From Phallus indusiatus (Eukaryota; Basidiomycota; Agaricomycetes; Phallales; Phallaceae), in NCBI GenBank assembly GCA_027605045.1, contig JAQFWX010000007.1:744001-808000 (forward strand): a DNA stretch of 64,000 nt, given 5' to 3'. The position numbers were made by a program, and so were the translations under genes. This document shows positions 29,979 through 42,905 of the stretch, piece by piece. How positions within the stretch are numbered: position 1 is the stretch's first letter; the number at the start of each line of letters is the position of its first letter. The notes under the pieces are model-generated. The model was not told where the DNA came from. It did not search any database and was given only the letters and a program-made list of their open reading frames with translations.

Positions 29979-32900
29979 AGTCATGAGAGAAGGTCGCAGT
30001 TAATACCCCTGGAGCGACATGTGGTGCATTGATGCTGAGTGTGCAATGATGGACATCTGGACACCATGATACACACCTAGACACCTTCATGATGCACATC
30101 TGGGCACATTCATGATTCACATCTGGATATCTTCATGATGCCACGTGTGGGATTGGTTTCCGTAAATTAGTGTTTACCGACATCTTTCTCATCCTTTATT
30201 GTTACTTGTAGTCAGACCGACCGACATATACCACACCTGCATTGGCCCTAGGCCTTGGTACTGCCGCCACCGATTATCGATTATCGATTTGTGTTTTCAT
30301 CTCCGGCGACCTCAGTTGGGAGACATCAAGACCGCCGAATCAGCGCCTCGGAGAAACCAGCAGTGGGGGGCTGATACTATGACATTGTAATAATCCGGAG
30401 ATTTTCCTATTTAGCGCTTGCTCTCCATATTTGCACATTCCTCCAGCTCACTTGAAGAAGCTGATAGAGGAATGGACTGGAAAAAGGTGCTGGCACTCGG
30501 GCATCATTCAAGCCATCGCATCGTTGATTCAATTGCTTTTTTTTAGCCGTGATATAGATAACAACGAGTCGACAGTAAAATAATAATGGCCCATCTTTGG
30601 ACACTTACAAAGACGTGCAGGTTGAGTCTTCTGCCATCTTCATCATCTCAATATGAATTTCATTAGTGTTAAGTTCGTATACCCCAGTTGCGTGCCCAGG
30701 GTCACCATGCAAAAGCAATCCTAATCGACAGCACTGTTGAGAACAGCCAGTTATGATAGCTTCAGTTTCTTAAAATGTAAGAGCAATAGCAATAGCTCAC
30801 AGAAACGGATGCTGTTCCAGCAATGATGCTATCAACATTTTTTAATATTGACTGAGAATAAACCTACTAATGACTCACACGGGACCAATGTAATTCAACT
30901 CACTCGAATGAGGAGCAAATGTCAACAGAAGAAAACCACTTAATGTGCCAACTGAACGGTTATTAGTATCGTTGCATAAGCAAGCAGAATGAAGTAAAAT
31001 ATTCATTCGTACTAAGAATACTAAAAGACTAAAGCATAAGTTTAAGCATATGTAAAAGAAATTGCAAAACTGACATGACATAACACATTACGCCATCCCG
31101 TATGATAAGAAGGTAAAGCGGTGCGAAGTTTGGTCGCACGGCCCACATGCTAGACAGTGATTCTTTCTCGCGACAGTGTCGAATGAATGCACGCCATGCA
31201 ATGACAATATCTACACCTATGTATTGACTTGAGGTTCTGACAACGCGCCAAGATAAGGTGTCCATAGAGACGTACAAATAACAGCAATGTATGGAAGCCT
31301 GTATGTGTATAGTCACCAGTTATTGCCATACGTTCGAGAAAAGTATTTGGGACACTGACATAACAAAACTTTTCGAAAGCCATATAGACTCGGAGACATC
31401 TCCATGACAAACGCCACCGACGGGAGTCGGAAGATAGGTGAGAAAAAGCCTAGGTAAAATTGACAGTGTAATTGCCAATTGTGACTTGTACAGTGTTAAC
31501 ATCAACCAGTATAGAAATACCAACAGAGGCCTCTTACAGCGACTTCAACTAATTGAACCAAAGTTTGACAAAACTTGAACGATGAGAGAGACTCGAGGAT
31601 TAAGATAAAAGAAAAGAGACAAACCAAAAACTAAACCCAATAATGTTGCGCGCACTAAGGATAAAATTGATCAGAGGAGGAAAAAGGGCTCTCCGAGCTG
31701 TAGGATCTTACGCAGTTTAGATGCATATAATCTGTCCAGCCTGATGGCCAAAAGACAACTGGCAGGCCAGACGGTGAGAATTATATTGACTCTGTTATAA
31801 TACAAATGCATATCGTCAAGACGAGATGTTTGTACTAAAGTTAAAACAGATGATATACGCACATGCCCATGTACCAGTTTGTAAAATTACAACTGTGAAC
31901 GTGTGAACCATGACTTTATCGACTTAGATGAAATCATGTTTAATAACGTACTACTAAAACAAATAAATTAGTCGAGAGAAAATCGGATGAGGATAAACTC
32001 ACAGTATTGCTTGGGGCAGGGGGAACTAATGGTCGTATATTACAGTCTACTAGCCACGAAAATTACTTGACGCTTACTTATTACCACACTATATTGCAGA
32101 TCGCTGAGCATTAGTGTAACCGAAAGATAAAACAGAGGTCTTACAGTGCCGGTATAAATGAAGTATACCTACAAACTATGAAACAAAACTTGAAAAGCGA
32201 GTAAGGACGCCTTCGAAAGAAAGATTTGCGTTAAGATGTGTTCAGGAGAAAGGGAACATTGTGATGGTTTACCTCCAAATATACTTCAACTGAACAAGAC
32301 GAAATCTCAAAAATGGGAAACAGATTGATTCATGAGAATATACCTCTTTGTCTAACGTATGTATTATTTCGAGTAAAATGAGAGTGAGGACACAACCTGC
32401 GCAAAAGACGTTATAAGATTTTTGTCAGTCGACATAAACAAGAAAACGTACAGGACACCGAACGAGCATTACGGAGATCCCGTACAAATGTGTCGATTTC
32501 TTGGAGACTACTCTGAACTGTGTTCATGCCAACTAGAATTTTATCAGGCTGGGCACTGGGGTGAGGATACTATTTATGCCGTGTTCTATGTTTATATGAA
32601 TTAGGTGGCTCTAACAAATGAGCAAAAACCTCAACTGCTTCCAGTTGTTGTCCGAGTTGCAAAGTCAGTCTGGGTATATGTATTCTTTAATTTGTTTGCA
32701 CATACTATGAGCGGGATCGGATTGTCGCTGTTGCGATGGATGACTGATCCCGAAAAAAATTGTGATATAATTAGTTAATCTTTAAGATACATTACTGGCA
32801 AATTAAACGCACCCTGAGTCCAGCTCTCGAAATATCTTCATCAGTTTAGTCAAGTTCAACAAAAAGTCTTTTTACATAGAATTTTCCTATACATTCAAAT

Positions 32901-33079
32901 GAGTATCATAATAGGGCGGGAAGCAAAGTCACTAGCTTGAGACTGTAGATTGGAAAAACGGATACCGAGGTATATGATTTTTGTTGAGCCTGGCCGAAAA
33001 CCGATAAGAGTGAGTTTGAAAAGAAGTTTGATGAAATATTGCAACTCGCTCCACCAGCGCATGCGCAAATGCCAGGTTA
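29979..33079. other. Three kilobases with no supported gene
   Basis: Many short minus-strand frames (30875-31523) are hydrophobic but could not be joined into a known protein. They may be relics of a membrane protein gene. A minisatellite lies at 30047-30141. Confidence 0.35.
30047..30141. repeat. Degenerate minisatellite, about 27 bp, 3-4 copies
   Basis: Units of the type CACATCTGGACACCTTCATGATG with substitutions. Confidence 0.6.
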
Positions 33080-33084
33080 GTGCC

Positions 33085-33386
33085 TGTAACAGTTTAAAAT
33101 CAGACCACAGGGGGTCTGATTAAGGGTTTTCTTATTTTCCCACAAGTGCACAGAATTCCTGTCTATTGCTCAATAAGGCTAATAGGGAATTACATGCAGT
33201 AGTAGTAGGAAAGATTCAGATTAACTAATGTAACTACTAGTCACACCGCTGTAAGGGTGTGACGGGCGCTTAAGCGTCACGCTGTGACGCGCAAATACTA
33301 CTGCTGCAGTGCCAAAGGCACTGCATGGGCACTAGGCCATTAATGGGCCCCAGGGGGGCCCATTCCTATATCCCAAATCCGTTACA
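33085..33386. mobile_element. Solo LTR, family E, second copy
   Basis: TGTAACAG...CCGTTACA, 302 bp, duplication GTGCC (33080-33084, 33387-33391). Inverted relative to 2712-2999. Several strong dyads (GGGGGGCCC near 33350, CGTCACGCTGTGACG). Confidence 0.82.
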
Positions 33387-33605
33387 GTGCCTGATGGCCT
33401 TCTTTTTAGCCACAACCTTGATAACAACGCGCGATTGAAGGAGATAATCATTTTATAGGAAAATCCCAAGCCAATTCATATAGACCTCGACAGATTCTCA
33501 CTGTAACCACACTAGGCACAGTTATTTTCGCTTTGGGATGTGAGAATAAACTATTTGACCAGTTACCACTGGCCGCAAAAGTCCATCTGTGTCCGGCGAT
33601 AAAAG

Positions 33606-34183
33606 TAGTGTGGCCGCGGTTCGGTTTTCGGACCGAACCGAACCGAAAAAAAGACCGAAATGAACCGATTTATCAGTTCGGTTCGGTTCGGTCTTTCAAA
33701 CGGTTCGGTTCGCGGTTCGGAAATTTTTGAAAAATTGCCGAACCGATAGGAACCATTTCGAACCGGTTCAGAAACCGAGTCACATATTGCTATATAACTG
33801 AGTCAAAATGGTGAATGTTGTCGTGATTTTTTTTTTATTTTGGCTCTAGAGAGCTCAAAAATTGCCCAAAATGGGAATAAAAAAAAATGTCATAAATATT
33901 TTTCGAATATCTATAAGATAAGTTGGGCGCTTAAATAGGCGCCCGTGTTACATAAGCAAAAAAAACTGTCCAAAATCATCTAAATTCGTTGAAATCTAGA
34001 AAATTTCGAGTATTATTGTGAACCGGTTCGAACCACTGAACCGAACCAATAAAAACCGAACCGAACCGAACCAATGTAAAACGGTTCGGTTCAGCGAAAT
34101 TTCCCGAACCGAACCATCGGTTCGGTTTTCGGTTCGGCAAAAAGTGTCAAAAAACCGGACCGAACCGAACCGCGGCCACACTA
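33606..34183. mobile_element. hAT-type MITE (TAGTGTGGCCGCGG ends), copy 2
   Basis: 578 bp with 8-bp duplication GATAAAAG (33598-33605, 34184-34191). Inverse of 25642-26229 with very few differences. Confidence 0.95.
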
Positions 34184-34191
34184 GATAAAAG

Positions 34192-34934
34192 GCTTTGGAG
34201 CTCGAGAAGAATCCGCATACGACACCGTACCTCGGAGCCATGACGCCTAAAATAGGGACAGTCTAACCGTGACGTTTAATTGTCTCGTCCTTGTTTAGTC
34301 ACTACTGTGGTGGGAGCCCAGAAAAGGTATGCAGCAGCAAACATCTGGGGCCAACGAAATAGCCAAACTAATATAACGCTCTTATGTACCATCGATTTCA
34401 GGTGTCATGGCTTTTCAAAGTCTTCATTGTTTTTGTGAATTGCGTACCAGTGTGGACTGCGTGGCAACTGCGTGGTGCGCTTCAAGTGCGCTTGAGGCGC
34501 TGTCACGCGTTACGGACTTACGGTTTGAACGTCTACCTGCCAAAACCTGCCGGAAGAAGTCCAGGCTCTTTGAGTGGGCTGATGATCGATTTCGTCCTCG
34601 TACGCACATGGCATCACTGTCTCCTCAAGTGGACTGAAGCGGAAGTACTGACGCTTTTTCAGCCGAGCGTACTGTAGGTTTGCTGTAGGTTGAAACTTCA
34701 GTAGGTTAAGTGAGTAGCTTATAATGCAACTAAACTTTTGGATAATCGCTACATTAATGCAATAGAGCCGGATTCATCGCCCGAGAGCCAGTAAGGTTCA
34801 AGTTGCCAATGGCAACGCTAGGCTCCAGAGTTCACGCGCACGTTCAGCCGCTGAAGGGACCCTTGTCAGCAAGCATTCCAACGGCGCGCATTATGCCATA
34901 ACATGTCATACCGCTTCTGACTCGACATTGACTT
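34192..34934. other. Intergenic, nothing recognised
   Basis: Short frames at 34384-34677 have no recognisable product. Confidence 0.35.
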
Positions 34935-36775
34935 GTGATCCGTATGAGTCGGTCACTCCTAGTCATGCATCATGACTCAGAACGCTCAAAGTTTTATAGC
35001 TATTCACGTACTGCGGATTCCTCAGACGGCACCGAGATTATGCTTGCGTGTTCTCTCGGCTTGCACAAAAGCCTTCTGTATCAATAAAGGTTTCGCTTCA
35101 TTTGTCATCTATATATCGTCCAATGTTATCAGTTCTTTCAATGGACTAGGTAATCGGCCGTGCTACAAAAACATTATTACAACGGGACTTGGTTTCCTAA
35201 TGCTTTCACACAAATTTATATAAATACTCATGAATGAGACAGCACCAGTCAGTTTCGAATAAGAAACAGCCCCCCTACACTCTTCCAAAATCCTCATGGC
35301 TCTCTTTGGTCAAACTCCAGTCCCCCCCACTTAACTTGGCCGTTATCGCGTTTTGTCACCTAATGCTGGTGTATATGTCTCCCCCCTACAACTGGGAGGA
35401 GCTAGCATTGGCGATAAATGGGCCAGGATGGGCCATATGAACAAAGAGTCGTCGTTCAAACTCCTCGACGCATATTATGATGCGGGAGGCAACATGATTG
35501 ACACCGCTTGTAATTATCAGGAGGGAACTTCTGAAGAATTCATCGGTGAATGGATGGAGAAACGAGGCATACGTGACCAATTCGTCATTGCTACCAAGTT
35601 TACTTCTCCTTTACGGTCAGATGATTCTGCGATAAAGGTCAATTTCTTGGGAAACAGTCATAAATCTCTTCATGTCGCAGTGGAGCAAAGTCTCAAAAGG
35701 TTGCGAACTACGTATATAGATATACTATATGTGCACTGTGAGTGTCATATAAGAAGCTTACTTCTTCTTTAACTGGAATTAAATTATATAGGGTGGACTT
35801 ATGATACTTCGGTTGAAGAGATCATGAATAATTTGCACAGTCTCGTCGTCGCCAGAAAGGTTCTTTACTTGGTACGATACTTCCTTGCTTCAATGTTGAT
35901 AATAATCTTGACAACCATCTCCAGGGAATCTCCGTATGATCCCCTCTTTCTCTTGCATGCAGTCGAAACTTATTGTGTTCTTTTCAGGATACGCCCGCCT
36001 GGGTAGTCGTAAAAGCTAACCAATGGGCCAGATTTCACGGAAAGACCCCCTTCTGCGTCTACCAGGGTCGCTGGAACATTTTGGAGCGAAGCTTCGAACG
36101 GGATATCATTCCTATGGCTCGCTCCGAAGGACTTGCACTTGCACCATTCGGGGTTTTAGCAGAAGGTCATTTCCGTACAGACGAGGAAGAGCAACGTCGT
36201 AAAGAAACTGGAGAAAAGGGCCGTGAAGTAACTGTATTTAAAAAAGGTTGGGAAAGGGATGAGAATGAACGTAAAGTGTCGAGAAAACTGGAGGAAATAG
36301 CCGCTGAAGTGGGAGCGAAAAGTATTACTGCTGTCGCTATTGCCTATGTTATGCATGTGAGTTCAGAGACTGAAACAAAATACTTTGTGCATGCATATTA
36401 AATTTTATATTCTTAGAAAGCGCCTTTTGTATTCCCTATCATTGGCGGACGGAAAGTAGAACATCTACAATCCAACATCGAAGCACTAGATGTCAAGTTA
36501 ACCCCCGAGCATATAAAGTCACTCGAGTCCATTGTTCCTTTCGACCTCGGATTTCCTCACAGTATCATCGTAAGCATCCCATTTCCCGTATCCCAAAAAG
36601 AATTCTTTTAAAGATTGTTGTTAATTACGCATTTTAGAACGATGGTTCTTCTACTCCCTCGTTCTTCAGGAACATCGCTGTCATTGACAAATGGCAAAAG
36701 ATTCCTACGCAGCCTGCTTTGACATTGTAAGGACGGACTGGAATTAGATCAACTCTTTCACGAATAATAAAGTCT
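34935..36775 (+). repeat. Segmental duplication, left copy (partner 49790-51612)
   Basis: A direct duplication of about 1.8 kb spans promoter (GACTCAGAAC...TTTTATAGCTATT), the whole aldo-keto reductase gene and about 45 bp after its stop. The copies are about 14.8 kb apart in the same orientation. Confidence 0.85.
35296..36730 (+). pseudogene. Aldo-keto reductase (aryl-alcohol dehydrogenase type), copy 1 with early stop
   Basis: Exons 35296-35737, 35792-35871, 35925-35933, 35988-36356, 36417-36569, 36638-36730 join in frame to 381 codons before the stop. NADPH-dependent carbonyl reductase family (AKR9-like, norsolorinic acid reductase/AAD). Catalytic tetrad visible: Asp and Tyr in [10 protein letters not shown], Lys in ATKFT, His in LYVHWW. 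The NADPH end has [15 protein letters not shown]. Codon 13 is TAA (35332-35334), where copy 2 has AAA, so full-length product is blocked. The first in-frame ATG after it would drop about 44 residues, including the first barrel strand. Exon 3 is only 9 nt (Gly-Ile-Ser). Confidence 0.85.
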
Positions 36776-38925
36776 AGTGTATCGGTTCAATGTTGCAAGC
36801 CATTTCTAAGCATCGAGCAGTGATCCTTATCAGTTAACGTTAATGAACATCAGCGTCGAGACAGAATATCAATAATGAAACTTGTAATTATGGCAATTTG
36901 TCATCAAGAGGAATTGTATCAAGAAAATAGCAACAGCGGTTCCAACAGGATGCTTGGCAATGTAAAGATTTAAATGGGGGTGTCTACATACATATGTATA
37001 TGCTGGTCTGACGGACCAAAAAAAAATGACCTCCGAACGGATCGGAAGAAACTCACAAAAAATGAACACGTATCTTTCACGGTATCCTAGAGAGGTCTGG
37101 AGTGGGAGCTTCAGACTAGCGCGCGTTTTCGAAAGTGGTTTGAAAATCGCGGACCCGGATTTCAACGAGCTCGTCATCATGATGTCGAGTGAAGCGGATT
37201 CATGTGGAACTGTAGCAGACATGGGAGAACAATGTTAAAGAAACATCAGACCAGGGACGGCCGGTGCTTTTCCATGTTGAAATTGATGATGCATAGGACG
37301 TGCAGACTCGGCACCAGATCCTGTACAGGGTACGATAAAACTTGTTTTTGCTTGGATATGCTGTGTCATCCCGGGATCCAGAAATAAATGGGCTATCCAT
37401 CACAAGTGCAATAAGTTTTGCCGCTGACAAGGATAGCATGCGATCGGAGCAGTGTGTCCCTAGCCTCACGGCCGTCGCTCTGCGCTTTGCAGAGAATAGG
37501 AAACGACGCTATTCACGACGTAATGAAGTGTTTCGCAAGAATTGCAGCTCTGTTGAGTAATGTCCTTTTATCTAGTCATTAGATCTCGTACGAAAATGTA
37601 GTCTTTTTCTTTGGTGTTGATAGAAGCATGTGCCATGTCAGTAATACAGAGTTGTCTATCGTTATGTAATCGGAGAGTTTTGGTGATACTGCTAAATTTC
37701 TCAGTGTTTTAATCAAAAATACCAAATACGGTTTAACCTACCAAAGAACCTATTCAATGTCAACGTAGTCGAGCTAATGGTGAAAATACAAATACAAACA
37801 GCAAAAAGCACGCGTGACATGCATGTGATGTTGAAACGTCGGATGATCTCCCTCACCCTGGACTAGCTGGAACCATTGTAGTACTCCGCGATGCATCATA
37901 TTGTGAGTGAGACTGAGCGTAGCTCCCTACACGTGCTTGCTTAGCGCTCGTCGGAGTCTATTTTTGCTCATCCTTTGTTCGCGTCCACTCTGTGGACACT
38001 CCTTTCTTTCGTCATGCCTTTGCTCCTTTCTTTCATTCGCCTTCCTTTCTTTCCCTCTTCCTTTATTTCTCATTTCTTTGTTTCGCTCTTTTGTTTATTT
38101 TGATTAGTCTATCTGTATTTAATCCCCCTCATTTTCTGATATAGATCATCGTTTTATCCTCCGGACTTCAGGCATAGGCCTTTTCTTGAGATTTCTCGGT
38201 CACCCCTTTTGCGCGATTTTATCGATTCGCTGACGTCTTTTGCTGTTAGCGCAGCACGCCGTCTTATAATATACGAAAAAAAACGCGCTTAAAACATACC
38301 ATTTTGCGATATTTCATGAATATTACACCATCTTCAAAGCCCGAACAATTCCAAATTCGGCCACTCGGCCAAAACCGAATCAAGAGTCGACACGCACAAA
38401 ACACCGACGGTCATAATGATATTTCTGCCTTAGTGTTAGCTGGTGTGCAACCCATCCGTACTTTATATGAGAATTCCATTACGATGCAGGGCAAGCCAAT
38501 GGTTTCAAAGAACATTTTACAACGATAGGTGTGGACCGAAATATTCGAGCCACGTCATCTTCAAATGTTTTATTTGGTCCGCCAGAAAAGCTGTGTATAA
38601 GTACATCTCTTCTCTAAATATCTTTATATGAAGTTAAACAAGAAGGGTGACTTTGACATTCTGCTTTAGAGATTATCATTAGCGTTTAAAATTACATATG
38701 TATATTCAAGCTGCCTTCCAAGCTTAGGGATAGTGTCAATATCGCACACGTATGCTGTGCACGATCATCGTTGTACCATCGTGTGTATTTATGCAATCCA
38801 CTTTGCAGAATGTAACGAAAAACAATGGTTTTTTTTTGTAAAATCACAATTCATCTGAACATCAGGATTTATATCAGAACTTATCGTTATGATCGTGAAC
38901 GTTCAATCAGCGAGCCACGGCATGA
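36776..38925. other. Intergenic, no supported gene
   Basis: Short frames on both strands (36869-37560) lack recognisable motifs. 37960-38100 is pyrimidine-rich on the plus strand. Confidence 0.35.
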
Positions 38926-38929
38926 GGCG

Positions 38930-39003
38930 CCGTAGCACAGCGGATAAATTTCTAAATCAAACTCTAGATCAAGGGTCTTCGGATCAAATCCCGCTGTGGC
39001 CTA
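38930..39003 (+). pseudogene. tRNA-like sequence, degenerate
   Basis: GGCGCCGTAGCACAGCGGAT resembles a tRNA 5' half with an A box, and GGATCAAATCCC a B box about 50 nt later, then GCTGTGGCCT. The acceptor stem has mismatches and the D and T stems are weak, so it is a tRNA (Arg-like) relic or the head of a tRNA-derived SINE. Confidence 0.35.
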
Positions 39004-39009
39004 TAAATG

Positions 39010-39901
39010 CGGGACATGCTTCGGCATAACAATCCTCATGCGCTTATTCGTTTTTTCTTTCTCAAACAAAAAAGCTAACGTCACAAAATTTAAATTTTCC
39101 TATTTTTTAATCATCATTTGAAAGGTATGAAATATTCACACAACTAAAAGCGGACACCTTCAAATGCTGTAATCTTTATTTAAGTGTACGTATAGTGTTT
39201 CAGGCGAAAAAAAAACAGTAAATAAATAATTAAATTAACTCAAGCTCCCCACAAACTGAAAGTTGAAGCATGAGAATCTCTTTTTACGGAGAAATATTGT
39301 TGATAATCGTTGAGAAAGTTATATACATATATGTATGCCGGTGATGAATTTTTCGCTGTCAAGTTTTCTCCTATCCCCATTTCCTTCACTCTCTAAGTAC
39401 TCATCTATATATGTCTATGGATGTTTTTCCATACCTTTCAATTGTCCTCGTTTTAAGTCGTGATGGCAGTAAATCTAGATAATGCCAGTTTTCAGCGAGG
39501 GAAAACCCCAAGTACCTTTTCAGATTTGTACATATTACAATGAGGTATATCAGCTCTCCCCGATATCCTCTTCTCCATGCCCGTTATGTCCCCCTCATGT
39601 TATTTAGTCACGGTTCCCTTAAGTTTACTGATAAGAAGGTTGGCGTCTTGCGTTTCACCACGTATTGCTCGCTATCATAAACTGTGAGAAATTTATTTAT
39701 ATATACATAAGCTGTAGTTCGTTCATTGATTAACAACGCCAAATATTCCTGAACATAAAGCTTCATCAGAAAAACATAAATAAGACTAGACAGTAGTAGT
39801 GGCTGAACCCGCCGTTAATATTTATGGTCCGATTCTCATTGCAACGCAGAGTAGATGATCTCATCGCCACGTATTATATTTAATAACAGGCACCCCTTTT
39901 G
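39010..39901. other. Intergenic, nothing recognised
   Basis: AT-rich; no coding frame of note. Holds the 3' flank of the gene at 39902. Confidence 0.35.
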
Positions 39902-40623
39902 TCAACGACCACCACTTCCGACGCGAGCACCACCAGCAGCGCCAGCTCTCAGGCTTGCGTCGCTACTAGTATGACTTTGAGCATGACTGCCACCCGGGCC
40001 GTTCATTGAAAAGTTTGCGCCTTCTTCGGACGTGTGTTCTAAGAAATGTAGCAACGATGGTTGATTCGGTACGTGCGGCGCGATGCTATCGATAAGCATA
40101 CTATTATGGGTATTAAATGAAGAGACGTTATGATTATGATGGCGACATAGCAATTGTTATGCAGTACTTACTCGCATTCATCTTGCAGACTTTTGAGCTT
40201 TGAGGAAGCATGTTTGAGAATAGCTCTGTTTTTGGTTTGTATCTGAAAGCATTATTTTCAGGCCGCAGTATAAAGTTGCCGAGTAGATCAACGTACTGCA
40301 GTCAGTTCTTCAAGCCGTTTCTGAAGATTGAGATATCTGTAAGACAAAGGTTCAGGTAGAGTTCAGGAGAAAGACTCGGAGAGGGAGCTTTCATTACTTT
40401 TCTCTAGTTGATAAGCCAAAATTGTTACTGAGCACGGGAAACGACGTTGTGTTGCCACCCGCAGCCTTTCCTTTCAAACTCGTACTCGTTGTCGACGTCA
40501 AGGACTTGCGTTTATTTAAATTTCCACTTGTGGCATGACCCTGTTCGAGAGCAAGAAAGAAAATGATCCGGTACTTTAATATGTGGTTGCAAGTTTAAGC
40601 ATACTACTTACCTCCGCGACCAT
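39902..40623 (-). CDS. Small coiled-coil protein, five exons, 154 aa
   Basis: Model: 40623-40612, 40540-40398, 40336-40297, 40242-40172, 40100-39902. Every junction has GT...AG and the sum is 465 nt, in frame. The first exon is only 12 nt (MVAE). Residues 5-52 are Ser/Thr/Lys-rich. Residues about 53-88 form a coiled coil (YLNLQKRLEELTAIQTK, ILKHASSKLKSLQDEC). The C-terminal 65 residues are Ser/Gly-rich and end GGARVGSGGR. No family recognised. Five consistent splice junctions make the gene likely, though the 5' end is less sure. Confidence 0.6.
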
Positions 40624-42036
40624 TTTTTACTGATCAGTGAATTGGTTTGAATTGACGAGAAATATTGTGAAAGCCGTGCGAACAGAGTCTGAGCAAGGTG
40701 CATAAACTTGAAGTAGCAGGGGATGTCGGCGACGGCGATATCGATGGCCTAGATGATATCACTACTACTGCAACCGTCCGTCGCGTGCGCAGACACCCTG
40801 CACAACGCACAACGAGGCACGGTCAAGTACTAGCCTATTTAAGAATGCTGGTAAGCTGTGGTTATGTACATAGTACATAATGATTATATTAATCATAGGG
40901 GTGAAGATAATATCACTCATCATTGATACCAATCGGGCAAGTATATACTTATCACCTGAATGTGACTATCATTCCGTTATTCAAATAATTGTTCACGTCC
41001 CTTGCGATGATCATGTCTTCACCCCCCATTTATGTAATTTGGCAGTATGGTGACAATAGGGCGGGTCTTGTTCTGGAAATTTGACTTGAACGACGAATTC
41101 CGAGGGCTCTAGAACACATAAACCGGTCCGGATTATTCCAATTCTTAAGTGTCGGCAATGATCAGATTGAATAAATATCAAAACAGGGTGCCCATTATTA
41201 TGATAATTGACAGGACACGCCAGAGGCGTCTTCTGTGACGCCGAATCTTAACCTGAGAAACGACCATGAAATCAAATTTGAAACAAATCCAGACAGTGCT
41301 CAGAATAATTACCAATTATCATAACAACCCCTGAGGGTAATTCCCCGAACTTGAATAAGCAAACAATAGATTTAAACCCACTTCATATGTAATATCATCT
41401 AGCAATAGCAAATCATTCACCTTGTTCGTCGATCCTACGATGTACACTTCTTCGTTTGGAATGTTTCAAATTCCTCCATGACGCGGAGATCGTGCCATCC
41501 GTATCAAATCCGTATTTGTAAAACAGAAAGACTAGCGTGCTCCGTGAACGTGGTGAAATATTGAACCACCACTTATTGAGGATGAGCGAAGAAGAGGAGA
41601 TACAGGAATAGCTGTTTTTCTGCCAGTCCAAACGTCGTCAGTCGCGGAGGACGCGAGGACGCGACAGCGGAGGAAAACGATCTTCTTAGGTAAGCCTGTT
41701 TCGGCTTCGGCAGTTGGACAGCTCTTCGCCTCTTCACAGGTCCAGCATAACCCGTCGCGACGAATGTTTCCTGATAATCCTCATATGTGTTTAAGACGGG
41801 TATCTAAGAAGCAAGCGATATCTTGAAACATTCGATAATTGCAAAACTGAGATCGCTCGAGGATGACAATCACTTGCGGGCACATTCTTCAATGGACCGG
41901 TACACCTGTTTTTTTTTTCCACGAACAACCCCGGTATGTCCACAGTCTACCCTGTGGCGTAGACATAGGTCTTATGGACACGCCAAATTGTTTAAAAGGA
42001 TGACGGTGGCTAGTGTGCACCAGTAAACTTTCGGCT
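40624..42036. other. Intergenic, no supported gene
   Basis: A minus-strand frame at 41413-41631 (WWFNISPRSRSTLVFLFYK) has no ATG and no recognised product. Otherwise nothing seen. Confidence 0.35.
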
Positions 42037-42905
42037 ATGGATGTGGAGCCATCACCCGCAATGCCTTCTTACTTTGACCAGGACGTTATATTTCATGAAG
42101 TTGAAAATAATGGCCCTAAATCCGGCCAATTTATTTCTCAAAACAATACTCTCGATTCGTCCTTTAAATCTCCTTCAGAAGATCCTAATTCGTTCTATGG
42201 CGTAACTGAAAAGGATGTGTTAACAAAGGACAAGGATTTGCTCTCCAGAAAAGACGACCTCAGCTGGGAAGGGATATACAATGAAATGGTAATCTTTTCA
42301 TGCTTACAGTTCTTAAACATCCTTATTCACGTGGCATACCAGTATGAACTTTCTCAATCACAAAACCGCCCCGAAGACTTTGACGTTGAAGATGCTGCTC
42401 TTCGGAAGTTCATGGAAGAATTCGAAGTTCTGGACAATTGTCCCAATGTTGGAAAGCTGCTATCAATTGCTGAAACGTTTACTTAAGTATCTCTCTAGGA
42501 ATCTTTTAAGGACAATGACGACGATTATATGAAATACTCCGAGCCAGCACAATCCAATCCCCAACCTGAGACTCCCTCCGCATCGTCCAGCAAAACAAAC
42601 CAACTACAAGCGCCTAACACCCCAATAGCCCCAGTACAGTCAATTTCTGTCAAATCAATAGAAGATGTATGTTTTTTTTTCATTTCCTACTATTTTGCTC
42701 ATTCTGGTTTACCCAGGTCCAAGCTCAACTGAACAGAGTATTATTGGCGGTAGGCCAAATTCCCACCCAACCCCAGTAAGTGATGTCTTTTGAAATCCAT
42801 ACTTCGTATCGCTTACATTATTGCAGCCTGAAACGTGCCTATTTCGAAACATGGAATAAGTATATAAGACCGGGGTATTTCAATAACAACGTATATCCCT
42901 ATTGA
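42037..42905 (+). CDS. Unknown protein, five exons, 220 aa; paralog of 44121-45011
   Basis: Exons 42037-42288, 42343-42447, 42499-42666, 42717-42775, 42827-42905; total 663 nt. Start MDVEPSPAMPSYFDQD. Exon 2 begins YELSQSQNRPEDFDVEDAAL, matching YARNKDCPDAFDVEEAGH in the paralog at the same splice site. Exon 4 VQAQLNRVLLAVGQIPTQPQ matches VQVQTRILNSMLLEAG. Donor of intron 2 (GTTGGA) is unusual; retention would give a stop at 42484. Acidic and disordered apart from a likely helical centre. No known domain. Probably a lineage-specific family. Confidence 0.6.

Noticed and set aside
31029..31523. Overlapping hydrophobic minus-strand frames as a further membrane protein gene
   Set aside because: None shows the DUF6533 hallmarks (TLDEE, VRYLAL, RDGTW), and exons could not be joined.
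36869..37560. Frames downstream of reductase copy 1 as a gene
   Set aside because: Frames on both strands are short and compete; no motif or consistent intron pattern.
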